This document shows, one piece after another, positions 34,887 through 45,896 of a stretch of 64,000 nucleotides of DNA (position 1 is the stretch's first letter; every line of letters begins with the position of its first letter). Source of the DNA: Salminus brasiliensis (Eukaryota > Chordata > Actinopteri > Characiformes > Bryconidae); the NCBI RefSeq assembly GCF_030463535.1, contig NC_132896.1, forward strand, positions 26,721,709-26,785,708, written 5' to 3'. The translations under genes and the position numbers were made by a program. The notes beneath the pieces are model-generated. The model did not search any database. It worked only from the letters and a program-made list of their open reading frames with translations, and was not told the DNA's origin.

Positions 34887-35700
34887 AGTAGTAATAATAA
34901 TAATATCATCAGAAGCTAGTGAATACATTTTCCTTTTTTTGCTATAGCAAATATTTTTCATATGAAAAAAATCCCATAACCCTGTGTGTTTTTGTACTAC
35001 CCACATATTAATGAAATTAGATAATGTAATGTACATCTGTAGCCATATACTATACTTTAATGTAGCGACAACAAACGAAACGTATTAATAAATATGCTAG
35101 TGATGGAGGTGTGCTGTTTTAAAGCAGCATTATGTAGCATGTTTACCTTAATAGCTTGAAAACCATGTTGATGCTCCACTGACTTGTAATAGGGAGAGTA
35201 GCTAACGCTACATAAAGAGTCATATTCATGTAAAATCCTGTAATATTATTCTATCGCTTCAGCCCACCTCTTTCCTTCACTTTCAGATGCTGGTTCTGTA
35301 TCTCTCTGCTTGTCAAATGCATGTGAAAAGCGCTTCCTTTAGTGGTTGCTCAAAGCGCGACTGTATGGCCCAGGAGCTATGCCAATAGAAATGCCAATTC
35401 TTGCATTATTAAGAAATTTTTCACAATATTTGAATACATTGACCAAAAATGAAGTATTAATTTGTTACATTCTAAAGCATAATAAAATACTAAAAAGAAC
35501 GACCTCTGTTATCATCAACCCTCTAACCACTGATACGCAACAGGTCTAACGATCTGGGGGAAAATAGCTAGCTACATTTGTCCAATAACTCAGCAGGCCA
35601 ATCATTTCAAGATTAAGGGTAGGGCACTTTGAAGGGTGTAGGGAGCAGGGAGCAGGCAGCAGAAGGGAACTTCCCCTACGTTTCCCGACATTCCTCGCGC
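33663..35700. other. Intergenic DNA with microsatellite and a decayed hAT-like fragment
   Basis: No gene. 33946-34045 starts with a gaggtgtcaaactgggttcc phrase resembling a common fish hAT-type non-autonomous repeat, decayed. A trinucleotide microsatellite (ATT then AGT units) lies at 34835-34904. Confidence 0.5.
34835..34904. repeat. Compound trinucleotide microsatellite
   Basis: About six ATT units run into about a dozen AGT units and then AAT units, in clean tandem array. Confidence 0.95.
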
Positions 35701-35716
35701 TCGTGACCTAAGAGGG

Positions 35717-35750
35717 TTATAAATACAGTGTGGCGCTGCCCTCTGTCTCT
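35717..35750 (+). promoter_or_regulatory. TATA box and pyrimidine-rich start of the snoRNA host gene
   Basis: A TATA-like word, ttataaata, lies at 35717-35725. About 20-30 bases downstream is a pyrimidine run (ctctgtctctc, 35741-35751), where a 5'TOP-type start would be expected. This combination is common in snoRNA host and ribosomal-protein genes. Start not mapped. Confidence 0.45.
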
Positions 35751-36845
35751 CACTCCGGTATGGCCGGCCTGCGCTGCATACGTCTGAGACGCTGGGTTGC
35801 GGCGAATTTCGCAGGAATGAAGACTGGTGTAACGTAAAAATGAGCATCAAGGTGGGTTGATATTTTGGTATGCACGGCGTTTTTAAACACCGGCCGGAAG
35901 TTAGCGTTTAAAGTACAGGCTGTGCTCTCGGTCCTGCGAGTTAAATTGGCTAAATAAAATGCATGCGACTATGATTTCTTTTCCCCCCGTTAGTACTCTA
36001 ATCTGTAGTGTAACAGCTCTTTTTTATTTATATAAATATATATTTATTTTTTTCTTTTACCAAAAAGGGTTCTTTACTGGAGTGGCGTCCATGTTGTTTC
36101 AGGGCCTGGTCCCCACCACGTGTTCGTTGGCCTCTGTGTAACTCCGGCTCTGTTGTTCGGATAGGGCCAGTTAATAAAGGCTTAGTTTGCCCATAATACC
36201 ACAGTTCCCTGTCCTGCATAAATGGGCACTCTATGTAGTTTCCTTGTATAATTCACTTGTACTGTAAAGGCATTCAGCATGGCCTGAAGTCTGAGTAGAT
36301 CTTTCTGATGAGTCAGCCATGGAGTGTGTGTGGGTTTTTTTTATTTTTTTATTTTTTTATTATAATTAATAATTGGTAGATTATTGGATCCTATGGCTCT
36401 TAACACTTCAGATGCAATCTGGTTGTTTTTATGCATGATGCCTGGCCCCTTTACAAGTTTTTCAATCAAGAATTTAAATGGGCATTGACTAATTGTAACT
36501 GTAAAGAAACCTGAGGTAGTAAGTTCCCTTATTAATGCATTTTCCATCAAGCTTTTCAGAATGACTGTTCATCTCCTTTAGGATTGTATAAGGCATTCTC
36601 CTTTAACTAAGTCTTAAAGTTGGCTGGGATGCTGTTCTTGAGTGTTGCACTGCTTATAAAATCTGTACTTGCAGTCTGCTATACATGTTCAACTTTATTT
36701 ATTTATTTATTTATTTAATTTTTTTTATTTTTTTTTCTTTACAGGTGGTTGTCTGCTTTCCACCCAAAGTTGAGTTTGCAGTATTTGGCTCAAATGTCTT
36801 CCCGAATGCTGGTAAGTAGCTTTTGACTGACTTGAACGTGAGTCA

Positions 36846-37050
36846 CTCCAGCGGCTGTCAGCTGTGCAGGCCTGTACCGTGCCTGAGCTAGTGTTACTCT
36901 GCTGGGAGAGAAAGGCACTGCCGTTTGGGCTTTGCTCGGGAGTTGCTGTTTTAGTGACTTCTTGATGCTTGGCTGTGGCAGAGCCTTGCCCCTTTGAGAG
37001 TTGGCTGCTCCCTCACTAGTGGGAGCAACCCTAGTCTGTGGGTAAACATG
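36846..37050 (+). ncRNA. Possible H/ACA-like structured RNA in host-gene intron 2
   Basis: Three stems in order: 36846-36908 (ctccagc pairs with gctgggag, with inner cagg/cctg and side loops resembling a pseudouridylation pocket), 36914-36985 (ggcactgcc with ggcagagcc) and 37003-37030 (tgctccc with gggagca). An ANANNA-type H box, agagaa, sits at 36907-36912 between the first two stems, and an ACA at 37046-37048 follows the last one. A typical H/ACA RNA is about 130 bases with two hairpins; this one is about 205 with three, so it is atypical. Target unknown. Confidence 0.35.
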
Positions 37051-37399
37051 CTTTTTGTATGTTTAAAGGAAATGTATGTTTCAAGCCCTAAGCAAGTGTC
37101 CCCTTTTTTTTTTCTAGATCGTTCTTGTTCAGACGGGAGCGATGGATGCAATGGATGGCTGAGTTGAAGGGTAAGTAAATGACTTTTTAAATGACTAGAT
37201 TTGATCTGGTATGACTGCACTGATAGAGTAGTATTTTGATTAATACAAGGTGGCTTGGCTGTGAATCTTAGCAATTATTATTCTAATTACAGGTCAGGCC
37301 AAAATCCAGCAGCTTGTTCCCTTGCTCACTCGTGGCCTTGCTCACCAAGGTAAGAGTTTTCCCTGATGTTGTAGCTGTACCTCACCCAGATATTAAATG

Positions 37400-37469
37400 T
37401 TTGCTATGATGACTCAAAATCAACACATTATTCTTAGTGTAAAGTGAAGAACAATCACCACTGAGCAAA
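37400..37469 (+). ncRNA. Box C/D snoRNA in host-gene intron 4
   Basis: C box atgatga at 37406-37412 and D box ctga at 37461-37464 are bracketed by a 5-bp terminal stem (tttgc at 37400-37404, gcaaa at 37465-37469), giving a 70-base RNA. A C'-like gtgaaga lies at 37444-37450 with a degenerate D' (ctta) before it. Length, box spacing and intronic position about 70 bases upstream of the acceptor all fit family norms. The bases before D (gaacaatcacca) would be the guide; I could not assign an rRNA or snRNA target or a SNORD number. Confidence 0.75.
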
Positions 37470-37963
37470 ACTCATGCTTCACTTCAACCAGCTGAACATA
37501 ATGGGTGTCTTTCTAACTTTTGCCTGGGTTTCCTCCACAGAGAGATGCTGACAAACTGGACAAACGACAGGTTGAGGTAACAATTTGTCTTTAGTCTTCA
37601 CCCCAAGTCGATACCATCATGGCAAACTGTTTTGTTGTGATGTCTTTTTTACCTTGGGAAAATATATGCAGGGCTGGCACAGGTTTTAGTTGCCATTATC
37701 TACAAAAACCTGACAAGAAGACCTGCTACATGCTTAAAAATGTAAATTTTGCTATTCTGTGACAGTGACTCCTCCCCCTTTGCAGGATGTTTGAGGACTG
37801 TATGTTGTCTAATGGAAAATTTATGTTTTTGTCTTTGTTTTTTTCCTGAAGTTGACCGGTGCTGACAACCTCTTGCGGTATCAAGGACCACATGACCAAC
37901 CAGATGTATGCTGCCTGAAAGAAGACTTAGCAGACTGTTAATGCAACTATAAATGTAAAGCCT

Positions 37964-38083
37964 TGGTTCTCAGACTGCTGTTCAGACCAGGTTTTTAATT
38001 TGTCCCTCCAGCCCCACACATCGGGATGAAGCACATGTGGCCTGTGATTTGTCCCAAGGTTGAGAACCACTGCCTTGAGGGAA
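37964..38083. repeat. Short inverted-repeat element in the host-gene last exon
   Basis: The left end ttggttctcagac and the right end gttgagaaccac are near reverse complements, 100 bases apart. They resemble the termini of small hAT-type non-autonomous elements in fish. The interior has no coding sequence. Confidence 0.45.
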
Positions 38084-38180
38084 TGCGGTTCTATAATGTT
38101 TTGAAAAGCTGTAAAAAGCCTCAAATTTGTTAACTCCTTATATCTAAAGTTTGTTTAAATAAAATGTCAGTGTTGACCTG

Positions 38181-40150
38181 AGTTGTTGTAGCTTTTCTAC
38201 TGACTTGGTGGAATGCATGAGTTGTATAGTAGTGGTAATACATGGATTTCAGTTACATTAGCAAGAGGGTAATTTCTATGATGGATACTCATGTAAATTG
38301 AGGTACACTCAAGGTTTCTCTTCACTGGAAACATTTGGAAACTGTTGGTTGTCTCAAACTAAATGTGGGAACGCACAACCTGAAAGCAAGTTTAGTTTAA
38401 TAAAATTAGGTTTATATCAATTGGAGTTGCCTCGCTGCTATTTTCAGTGACAATGCACCACATGATTGTAGGTTTGTAATTTATTTTAGGGTGGGGGGGT
38501 TGCTTTCTTTTTGTGAATGCAAACTATTGTGATTTATCATTAAGTTCTGGGAGAATGTTTGGTCACTGGTCAGGACCGTAAGGAAGCCACTGGGTGTTTA
38601 TCAGAATGCAGCAGGAAACTCTACAAAATAGAAGTACACATTTGTGAATGAGCCCATGGACTGTGCCTAGGCTTTATGTTCTCTGCTCAACCAGGAGAGA
38701 CACTGTGAATAAGTTTCAAGCATGCGGTTCATATGAGGAAGTCTACCAATATAAAAAAGCAGTTATGCAAAAAGTGAGCTCAACTGACCAAGTGTTGGTT
38801 GCACTAATTTGTAATTTTAGGGTGATTATGATTATTTTGAGTGATTTGTAGTAATTAAGATACTAATTAAGCATGTTTGATGTTCTCTGAACAATGTTTT
38901 GAATTAAGACCTAAAATCATTCACTTTGGCAAAGATGCAGTAATAGAATATTAAGAGTTTTATATACCAGCACTAATTGGTTATGTTTATTTATGGTTTT
39001 GCAGCACTGCCCTGTTTTCTTTTGTGTTAATATTCCTAACTCCTGAATTTAATTAATCTAATTATCCTGCGAAATAAAAAGATGATGTGATCATGGTTGA
39101 GTGTGTTGTACATGTAGAATTAGAAACTTAAAGAAACAATGGGGATTACACTTTTTTTATTATAATCACTACAACAGCACACATGCAATACACCTTTGTG
39201 TATTAAGTTTTTTGACCATCTTAGAATAACCTGTACTTCTGCATGAATGACCACAAAAAGTGGTCCGGCCTTCAAGTAATCATTGAAAGCAAAGCCCTTT
39301 ATTATTTATTTAACAAAAAGCAACAACCGACGTTTCACATTAACATATCTATAAGAAGCAAATGAGCTAAACAACAGAGATCACTGTAATGCAAAGGTAT
39401 GCAAATCTCGAGGAGAAAGGCAGCTTGAATAGAGGGCCATTAAGAGTCAGCTGCTGCTGTCAGATCAGGCAGGTTCAACCTGTGGTGCAAAAAATAAAAA
39501 AAATAATAAAGAAGAACGGAAAATTAGACATTTTTATTCTCCAGAGCGGAGTTACGAGTGTTTCAGGTGAAGAGCTGCATAATCATAATTTCTTCACGAC
39601 TCTAAAAGAGTGGCTACAATGGTTTTTAAGGCTTGGGGCTAACATGGTCATTATTGCATTATTTAATAAAAATGTAATTATTTAGTCCAGATGAGCATAC
39701 CCGAAATGTACTTACAAGTGCCCCCTAGAATGGTATTTCTGCAGAAGCATTTTCTAGGAAAATATGGGATAATAAAACATAATGTTTGTTTATCAGATAG
39801 AAAAAAAGAAAGTATTTTAATAAATGAAATATGAAAAATAAAATAGAAAACAAGTTGTACAAAGTAAGTAGACACATTTAAAAGTGAGTGGCGGCCTGCC
39901 TGCTGCTGTATGTTCAAATAAAGTAAAATAAATGAATGAATAAAAATACTAATAGCAGCGGGAACAATGCAAAAGAAAAAAAGATCGTTTTTTCAATCTT
40001 AAATACCTCGTGTTGGAACCAATACTTTATTTTTAACTATTATTATTACTATTATTATTATTATTGTTATTATTATTATTATTATTATTATTTCACTCAA
40101 AGGCATAATTTGAATGAAACGTGGGTTTCTAATGTTTCTAACTGTTTATA
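38181..40150. other. Intergenic DNA between the host gene and slbp
   Basis: AT-rich with no supported gene. It contains an A/T-rich stretch at 39480-39510 and an ATT microsatellite at 40037-40092. Confidence 0.55.
40037..40092. repeat. ATT microsatellite
   Basis: A tandem ATT array with few interruptions, about 100 bases upstream of the slbp promoter motifs. Confidence 0.95.
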
Positions 40151-40170
40151 GTGTTAGTTTTGAGTTTCCA

Positions 40171-40366
40171 GGAGTGAGGCGCCAAAATGACGTGTCTGTG
40201 GAGACTTTTATTTTGTCAGCGTTTTCCCCGCTATTGTGTGGCTGGGAGAGCGGAGCTGCTGTGCAGTGGCGCGGTTTATCAAACCCAGAGCAGCAGCAGC
40301 AGCAGGAACGGCAGCGGGTCACTTCTCTTCCCCTCAGGAGCTTCGGGTTAATAAGCCTCTTATACA
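40171..40366 (+). promoter_or_regulatory. slbp: slbp promoter with E2F-like and CRE-like sites
   Basis: gcgccaaaa at 40179-40187 is the complement of the E2F consensus TTTTGGCGC, and TGACGTG at 40188-40194 is a CRE half-site directly beside it. GC content rises to the start codon at 40367 and no TATA box is evident. E2F control would suit a cell-cycle gene, although known SLBP control in mammals is mostly by translation and protein decay. Confidence 0.45.
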
Positions 40367-43300
40367 ATGTCATATCAACGTAAAAACAGAAATGACGACG
40401 ACTGCAAGGCTGACGAAAACAGGTGAGTGGAGTCCGGTATTGAATAGCTGTAATTTGTGGGCAGTGGAGCTGAACCTACAGCTGTGTTTATGTCCTGTTG
40501 GCTAGCTAATGCTAACTAGGCTAACCTTTCTCCCGCGAGTTTCACAAAACCGCGGGGTTGTTAGCCGATTAGCCGCGAACTCTTCGCTGGCTTGGGAGCT
40601 GTGCTTCTTTTAAAGATCCTGTTCTAGGCTAATTGTTTTATTAGTTTTATTTTTGCTGTAAGTTCCAGTTATTTGACAGTAAATATAGCTAAGGTTTTTG
40701 GTTTGTCTAGCTAACGTCCGTAGTTTTAAAAGAGAGGTTTTATAGGTTAGCTGAACTGTTTTGTTCATTGTTCTGGGGGGACATATATAGCTAGCTACGT
40801 CTCTTATAAACGTTTATTTAACATTAACATATTAGTTAATGGTAAATAAACCAGCTTTAATACGTTTATTAGACAGCTAGCCTAGTTTCCTGTATGACCT
40901 GTCGATTATTTTTATGCCAAAATAACTAGAAAATGTAGCTAGACGCAGGTTTAGCCTGGTCATCCATCTAAAGGCTCAGTGAGCACAAACCCATTGTTGC
41001 AAGACCAATATTTTACATATAATAGTTAAATAAATAAGTCGGTAAATAAGGTTCATAAATAAGTAAATAAGGTTATGCGATTCGTAACGTAATTAGATAG
41101 TCTTAAAAAGTTTTAACGTGAGTTTGGCGCCTAAGTGTTTTAACATGCTTGCTAGCTGTTGTCAGAGGGTTTTCTAGAAATAGAAAGCTGCGATATAACT
41201 TCACTTTCACTAACTGGTATGTTTTAGGTGCTCAAGGCTAATTTAATCGAAGTTGCAAATCAAAAATGTGGCTGAGAGTCTTTATCAACTTTTATGCTGT
41301 TTTGTGGTCATGAATTAATTTGGCTGAATAGCTCAAGGTTTGCACTAATCCTAAATGAACTAAGACCTTTTTTTGTATTGTATTTATTTGTTGTTGTTGC
41401 CCAATTCACTTCTTGACACTACCTTGTTTTCTTTGTAATTCTGCCAGGAACAAAGGCTCTACAAGATGGTCCCAGTGCAGAAAGCGTGGAGCTGATGGGG
41501 TTGTGAGAGGATCACAGAAAGCAACTGAATCAACTAATAGCACCGACAGAAAAGGCGACAGATCACACAGGCCTAATAGGTAATTTCCCCCCCTGTTTGT
41601 GTGCATGTTTGTTTTTTCTTCTAAGGAGTTACATCATCTTATTGCAAACAATTGGGCATTCATGGCTGGCCAAATTACACATGTTATGTGAAAAGCCCTG
41701 CTTGTATACTGGTAAGATGTGCAAATCTTGCATGTAGATAAGGGTAGTGCACTGTTCCAGTTTGTGACGAGAGGTCTCTTAAACTATGCTCCATGTTTGA
41801 AGTACATTACAGGACACCACGTCAAGCAAGATGAGAAAGGGATGTGAACTAATATGTTAAAAATGGAGCAGTTAGCAAAAGTATATTTAAAGGGGAAAGG
41901 GGCGCTGATCATTTCATGTAAAGAACATCTTGATACAGAAGCCGTGTTTACTACATTGCCCCCCAAAAAAAAAGGCTTTGGTCTGAAGATGCCAAAACCT
42001 TTGCAGTAATTAATGACGGTATTTCAAGAGTCAACTGGAGTTGTTTTTGTTTCCAGTGACAAATGTTCTTATTAAACTATTTTGAGCACTTTTTTTTTTT
42101 AAACATCTACTTTTCTCTGGGTTCAACAAAGTGCCAAGTCTTGCCATAATTTCCAGCAAACAAAAACAGCAGCGGGTAAAATAATGGTGTGTTAATTTCT
42201 CACGTCTAGTTTCACAACCCCTGAGAGTGAAGGACCTGTGTCGAGAGTAAGGGACTGGGGGGATGAGGTGGAGGCTGATGAAATGCGCACTAATGTCCGT
42301 CGTGACATGCAGCGGTCAGTTCCCTCTCTCTCTTTTTTTTTTTTTTAATTTTTTTTTAATTTTTTTTATAAAGAATATATATAATAAAGCGCAAATAGAT
42401 ATTTAAAGGATTTAATTAATTCACAGCCCAGGCTGAACTTTGCATTCCTGTCAATTTAAAATGTCCTGATGTTTCAGTTACAGACGACGGATACTGGCTG
42501 GCGAGTTTGCTCAAAGAGAGAGAAAAACATCATCGGGAAGGTTTGTTATGGCTTTTAATTGTAATTAACTTTTGTTAATAAGATGGTTTAAATTAATTTA
42601 AATAAATATTTTATTAATCTCTTCTATTTTTTGGTTGCAGTTCGGACTCTAAAGATTCCAGGGAGTCCCCTGCACCTGGTGACATTGAGACAGATGAGAC
42701 TGTGTTAATGAGGAGACAAAAGCAGATCAACTATGGCAAGAACACTCTTGCATATGACAGATACATTAAAGAAGTGCCCAAGTGAGTGAAATCCTTAGTG
42801 CTATTGGCACAGTTATTTGAACTGTATGATTGACCATTCTTATATGTAAGAGTACATGCTTTCTCTTATGTCTTCTTTCTATCGGTTTGTGCATTTATGA
42901 TTAATTTGTTTTAAAATCTGTCCTTAGGCACTTAAGACAGCCAGGAATCCACCCTAGAACACCCAATAAATTTAAGAAATATAGCCGTCGCTCATGGGAC
43001 CAGCAGATAAAACTATGGAAGGTCAAACTTCACGCATGGGACCCCCCTACCGAAGAGGACGATGACCTGCAACCAGTGTATGTAGTATGTTTGTTCGTTT
43101 GGGTAGGGAGGTGAACATTACGTGTGTGTATGTGTATAATAATGTGTGTGTTGCTTTACTGTGTTCAAATGTTTGCATTTGGTTCTAGTGTGCTTAACTT
43201 TACATTGTAAAAGGTGATGCATGTAAAAGTAATGTCACATTTAAATACTTTTTATTATTTTTAAAAGAAGTGCCAAAACCTTCATAACACCGTATGATAC

Positions 43301-43984
43301 CCAGAAATATTTAGTGACCGTGTCTGTGCCTCTTTAGTGATTTATGACAAAGTGGATAACCAGTTAATTGTGTTGTCTTCTGACGTTCAAGATTTAGCTA
43401 GTCGATTGGTCAGGAATGGCTTGTAGGATTGTAAAACTGTTAAATTTACGTTGTTACTTTCATGAAAAAGCCATAAACATCAATGTTAACAAGCTCTCTT
43501 CTGTTTTCCTTCTTCAGAGAGGAGCTTGACCTGGGTGAGATCATGGATTTGGATTTTGACATGGAGGCCCCATTAGATTGTGGAACTGAACAGCAGTATC
43601 CAAAATCCAGTGTTTCGTCATTGCCGCAGGTAAAAACTTGATGTGGAACTGTACATGTAATTATAAATGATGGCTTTTAACCGTCTTTTGTATTAATGTT
43701 GTTGTGTAATATTAGAAAGACTGTATATAACTTATTCCCATCTATTGATATTTGCACTCCAGGTAAAGTGCACTGTACTTATGTATTGTAATGCATGTGC
43801 TGCTTGTGGTCAAATAGAATCACATCACACAAAACGGATCATTTTTTTGTGGTTACTGCTGCAAATCTGCCTTTCTTGTATGTTGTATGTGTGTTCTTTA
43901 GTCATAATATTGATGTCCCCACAGGACTCGTGCACTGGAACCCCTAGCAAAATGATGAAGATGAATGAGACCGAGATGGCTTGA
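40367..43984 (+). CDS. slbp: Histone mRNA stem-loop-binding protein (SLBP)
   Basis: Binds the 3' stem-loop of replication-dependent histone mRNAs and acts in their 3' processing, export and translation. Coding exons: 40367-40422, 41448-41579, 42210-42314, 42478-42540, 42641-42781, 42928-43077, 43518-43629 and 43925-43984. All phases join; the product is 272 aa against about 270 in mammals. The RNA-binding domain lies at about residues 138-206, with [13 protein letters not shown], the [20 protein letters not shown] core (177-196) and a LHAWDPP end. Thr177 in TPNK is the conserved phosphorylated threonine. SFTTPE (63-68) holds the Thr-Thr-Pro site used for degradation after S phase in mammals. 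The C-terminus ends soon after a TGTPSK block and lacks the acidic tail of the mammalian protein. AATAAA is at 44361-44366. It is slbp1-like in N-terminal layout rather than the oocyte-type slbp2, but that is a judgement. Confidence 0.95.
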
Positions 43985-44385
43985 CCTATTTCACTGATGC
44001 TCCACAAATGCGACAGAGAACTGTCTGTCGTAATGCACTGTTTGATTTTGTTATTGCCGTTCTACTTACTCACTTTAACTTCATGTTTCCCTTCTTCTGT
44101 AAATGAAACAAAGTGAATTCAAGAAATAAGGGTTTTTTGGTTGTGTGGGTTTTTTTTTGTTTGTTTGTTTGTTTGTTTTTTTTATATAAATTGCTTAGTT
44201 GTGGATCCTTCATATTAAGTTCTTCCACATCAGAGTTCGTTCCAAATTTAAATTGTAAGTATTGTGTAATCATTTTAATTGCCTTGCTTCTGATTTTATC
44301 TTGTGTACAGGCCTTCTTTTGTTAAGTGTTTCCTCAGGTATTTTATTAGGACCATTTTGAAATAAATAAATTAATTAAACTGGAA
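43985..44385 (+). other. slbp: slbp 3' UTR
   Basis: Runs from the TGA to overlapping AATAAATAAA signals at 44361-44370. A TTTG tandem run lies at 44155-44177. Confidence 0.6.
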
Positions 44386-45110
44386 AAACCAACCTGTGTA
44401 TGTTTTGACCATTAAATATGAATAGATGATTGTAATGTGCGTGTTAACTCTTATTCCTTCGTTTTAGTTTGTGTTTGGGGCAAACCTTTTTAGTAGATAT
44501 TCGAAGGCAGCAATTAAACCTTTCAAATGTTCTTTCTAATTAAAATGGCTGACTTATTCAGACTGGTTTGGAGTGAAATGCTCTGTTTTATGGTACTGTG
44601 GACTGTGATGGTGATGGCAGATTTTAAGTCATGTAATTAAATGTATTTTTAAAAGCACATTTCAGGGTGAAAGGGTACATGAATGGTGGAGTAACAATCA
44701 ATATAAAACCTCTTCAGGTTCTCTAGTGGATTTGGATAGAAAATAAAGTGACCCATTATTTGACCCAATGACCAATTATTTTAAGGAATGAACCCTGCTT
44801 ACAGGACTGTTGATGCTTAAGAAATATATTGACCACACCAGTTTTATTTTCACAAAATATTTTAACCCTTTATACTTGGAGTTGGCTTTAAAACTCAAGT
44901 AATTTTAGACCTAAAACTTGGTGTATTTCTTATGTTGCACAGATAATTGAAAATCTGCCTGGAAGCAGGAAACGTGTTTGATTTATTCGTTATTATGTCA
45001 TCGATTATTTATTTAATTCTATTGAATAGTTAATTATATATGATCTAATCCTCATTTAAGGTTAGGATCTTTTTATTTAGGGTGAGGTTTGACAAATTTG
45101 ACGCTTGTCT
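44386..45110. other. Intergenic DNA between slbp and ccdc142
   Basis: AT-rich, no gene, RNA or repeat recognised. Confidence 0.5.
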
Positions 45111-45430
45111 TTAAAGGGTTAGACCGTGCAGCTCGGAGCCGGGCCAGCAACAGCGTCGCTCATTGGTCGCCTCCTCCTCTTCCTAAACAAGAGGCTCAGC
45201 TAATTTTAGTGCCCGTGTTTTCTTGCTCTCTATGGGGGATGGATTAGTGAGCCTGGGCTTAACATAGGTCTCCTTAAAAACAGGTATTCAGCTTAAACCT
45301 CCAGCAAGCGTCGCCGCCTCAACTGTTGGTCGTCGACCTGCTTGAGCGGTTGTGCGGACGGTGGGGATCAGCTGATGGTGCTTCGAGCTAGCTAAGTTAG
45401 CTAGTGCTAGGTAGGTAGGTAGCTAGCTAT
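45111..45430 (+). promoter_or_regulatory. ccdc142: ccdc142 promoter region
   Basis: GC-rich with CpG (cgtcgccgcctc, gtcgtcgacctg) and an inverted CCAAT box, cattgg at 45159-45164. The first exon is untranslated: the start-codon exon begins after an acceptor at 45896 (ttacag). The donor of the leader exon could not be fixed. Confidence 0.45.
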
Positions 45431-45896
45431 CTAGCTGAGGAACTTGGACAAATCTGACAACATGTTTGATGTGGGTAGTCGGATAGGTTGTGTAATGTCT
45501 GGTTAACGGCTTTATTTCTCAACTGCAGTAAGAAAGTCTGATGGCAGAGTTCATTCCCTGGTGCTTTGGCTGTTCGGGCTAGCTGCTTAGCGCTAGCTAA
45601 TGGAAATATGTGGCGGTTTGCTCTGGTAAGTTTTCCTGGAAAGCATGAGTAGAAAACCACAACTGACCCAATATATAGCTACAGCTGTAGTTAACATGTA
45701 ACCAGAGGCTGGTTAGTGACTGTAATTGCAGTAAAATATAGATAGTAGCTAGCTGTGTTGGGCTTTAGCTGTTTAGTTAGCTAGCTAGCCTAACTAGCTA
45801 ACGTTACTAGAAACATGTTAGCTAGCTAGTGCTAGCTGGCTAAAGGGGGCTAATGGGGGCTCTGGTAATTGAAGTTCTTTTAATATATCATTACAG

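Larger units (their letters stand above)
35741..38180 (+). ncRNA. Putative snoRNA host gene (spliced non-coding transcript)
   Basis: Exons predicted from splice sites: 35741-35851 (start approximate), 36745-36811, 37118-37170, 37293-37349, 37541-37576 and 37852 to about 38180, with AATAAA at 38158-38163. The internal exons are only 36-67 bases and no long frame crosses them: the longest I find from an ATG is 42 codons (ATG 35840, stop in the third exon). Host genes of this type have TOP starts, tiny unconserved exons and guide RNAs in introns. Here intron 4 holds a clear box C/D RNA and intron 2 a possible H/ACA-like RNA. The last acceptor is ...cctgaag at 37851; a CAG at 37785 is an alternative. 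I cannot match it to a named host gene such as gas5 or snhg1, and sequence alone does not prove expression. Confidence 0.6.

Noticed and set aside
34835-34904. CRISPR-like array
   Set aside because: The units are three bases without spacers, so it is a microsatellite in a eukaryotic genome.
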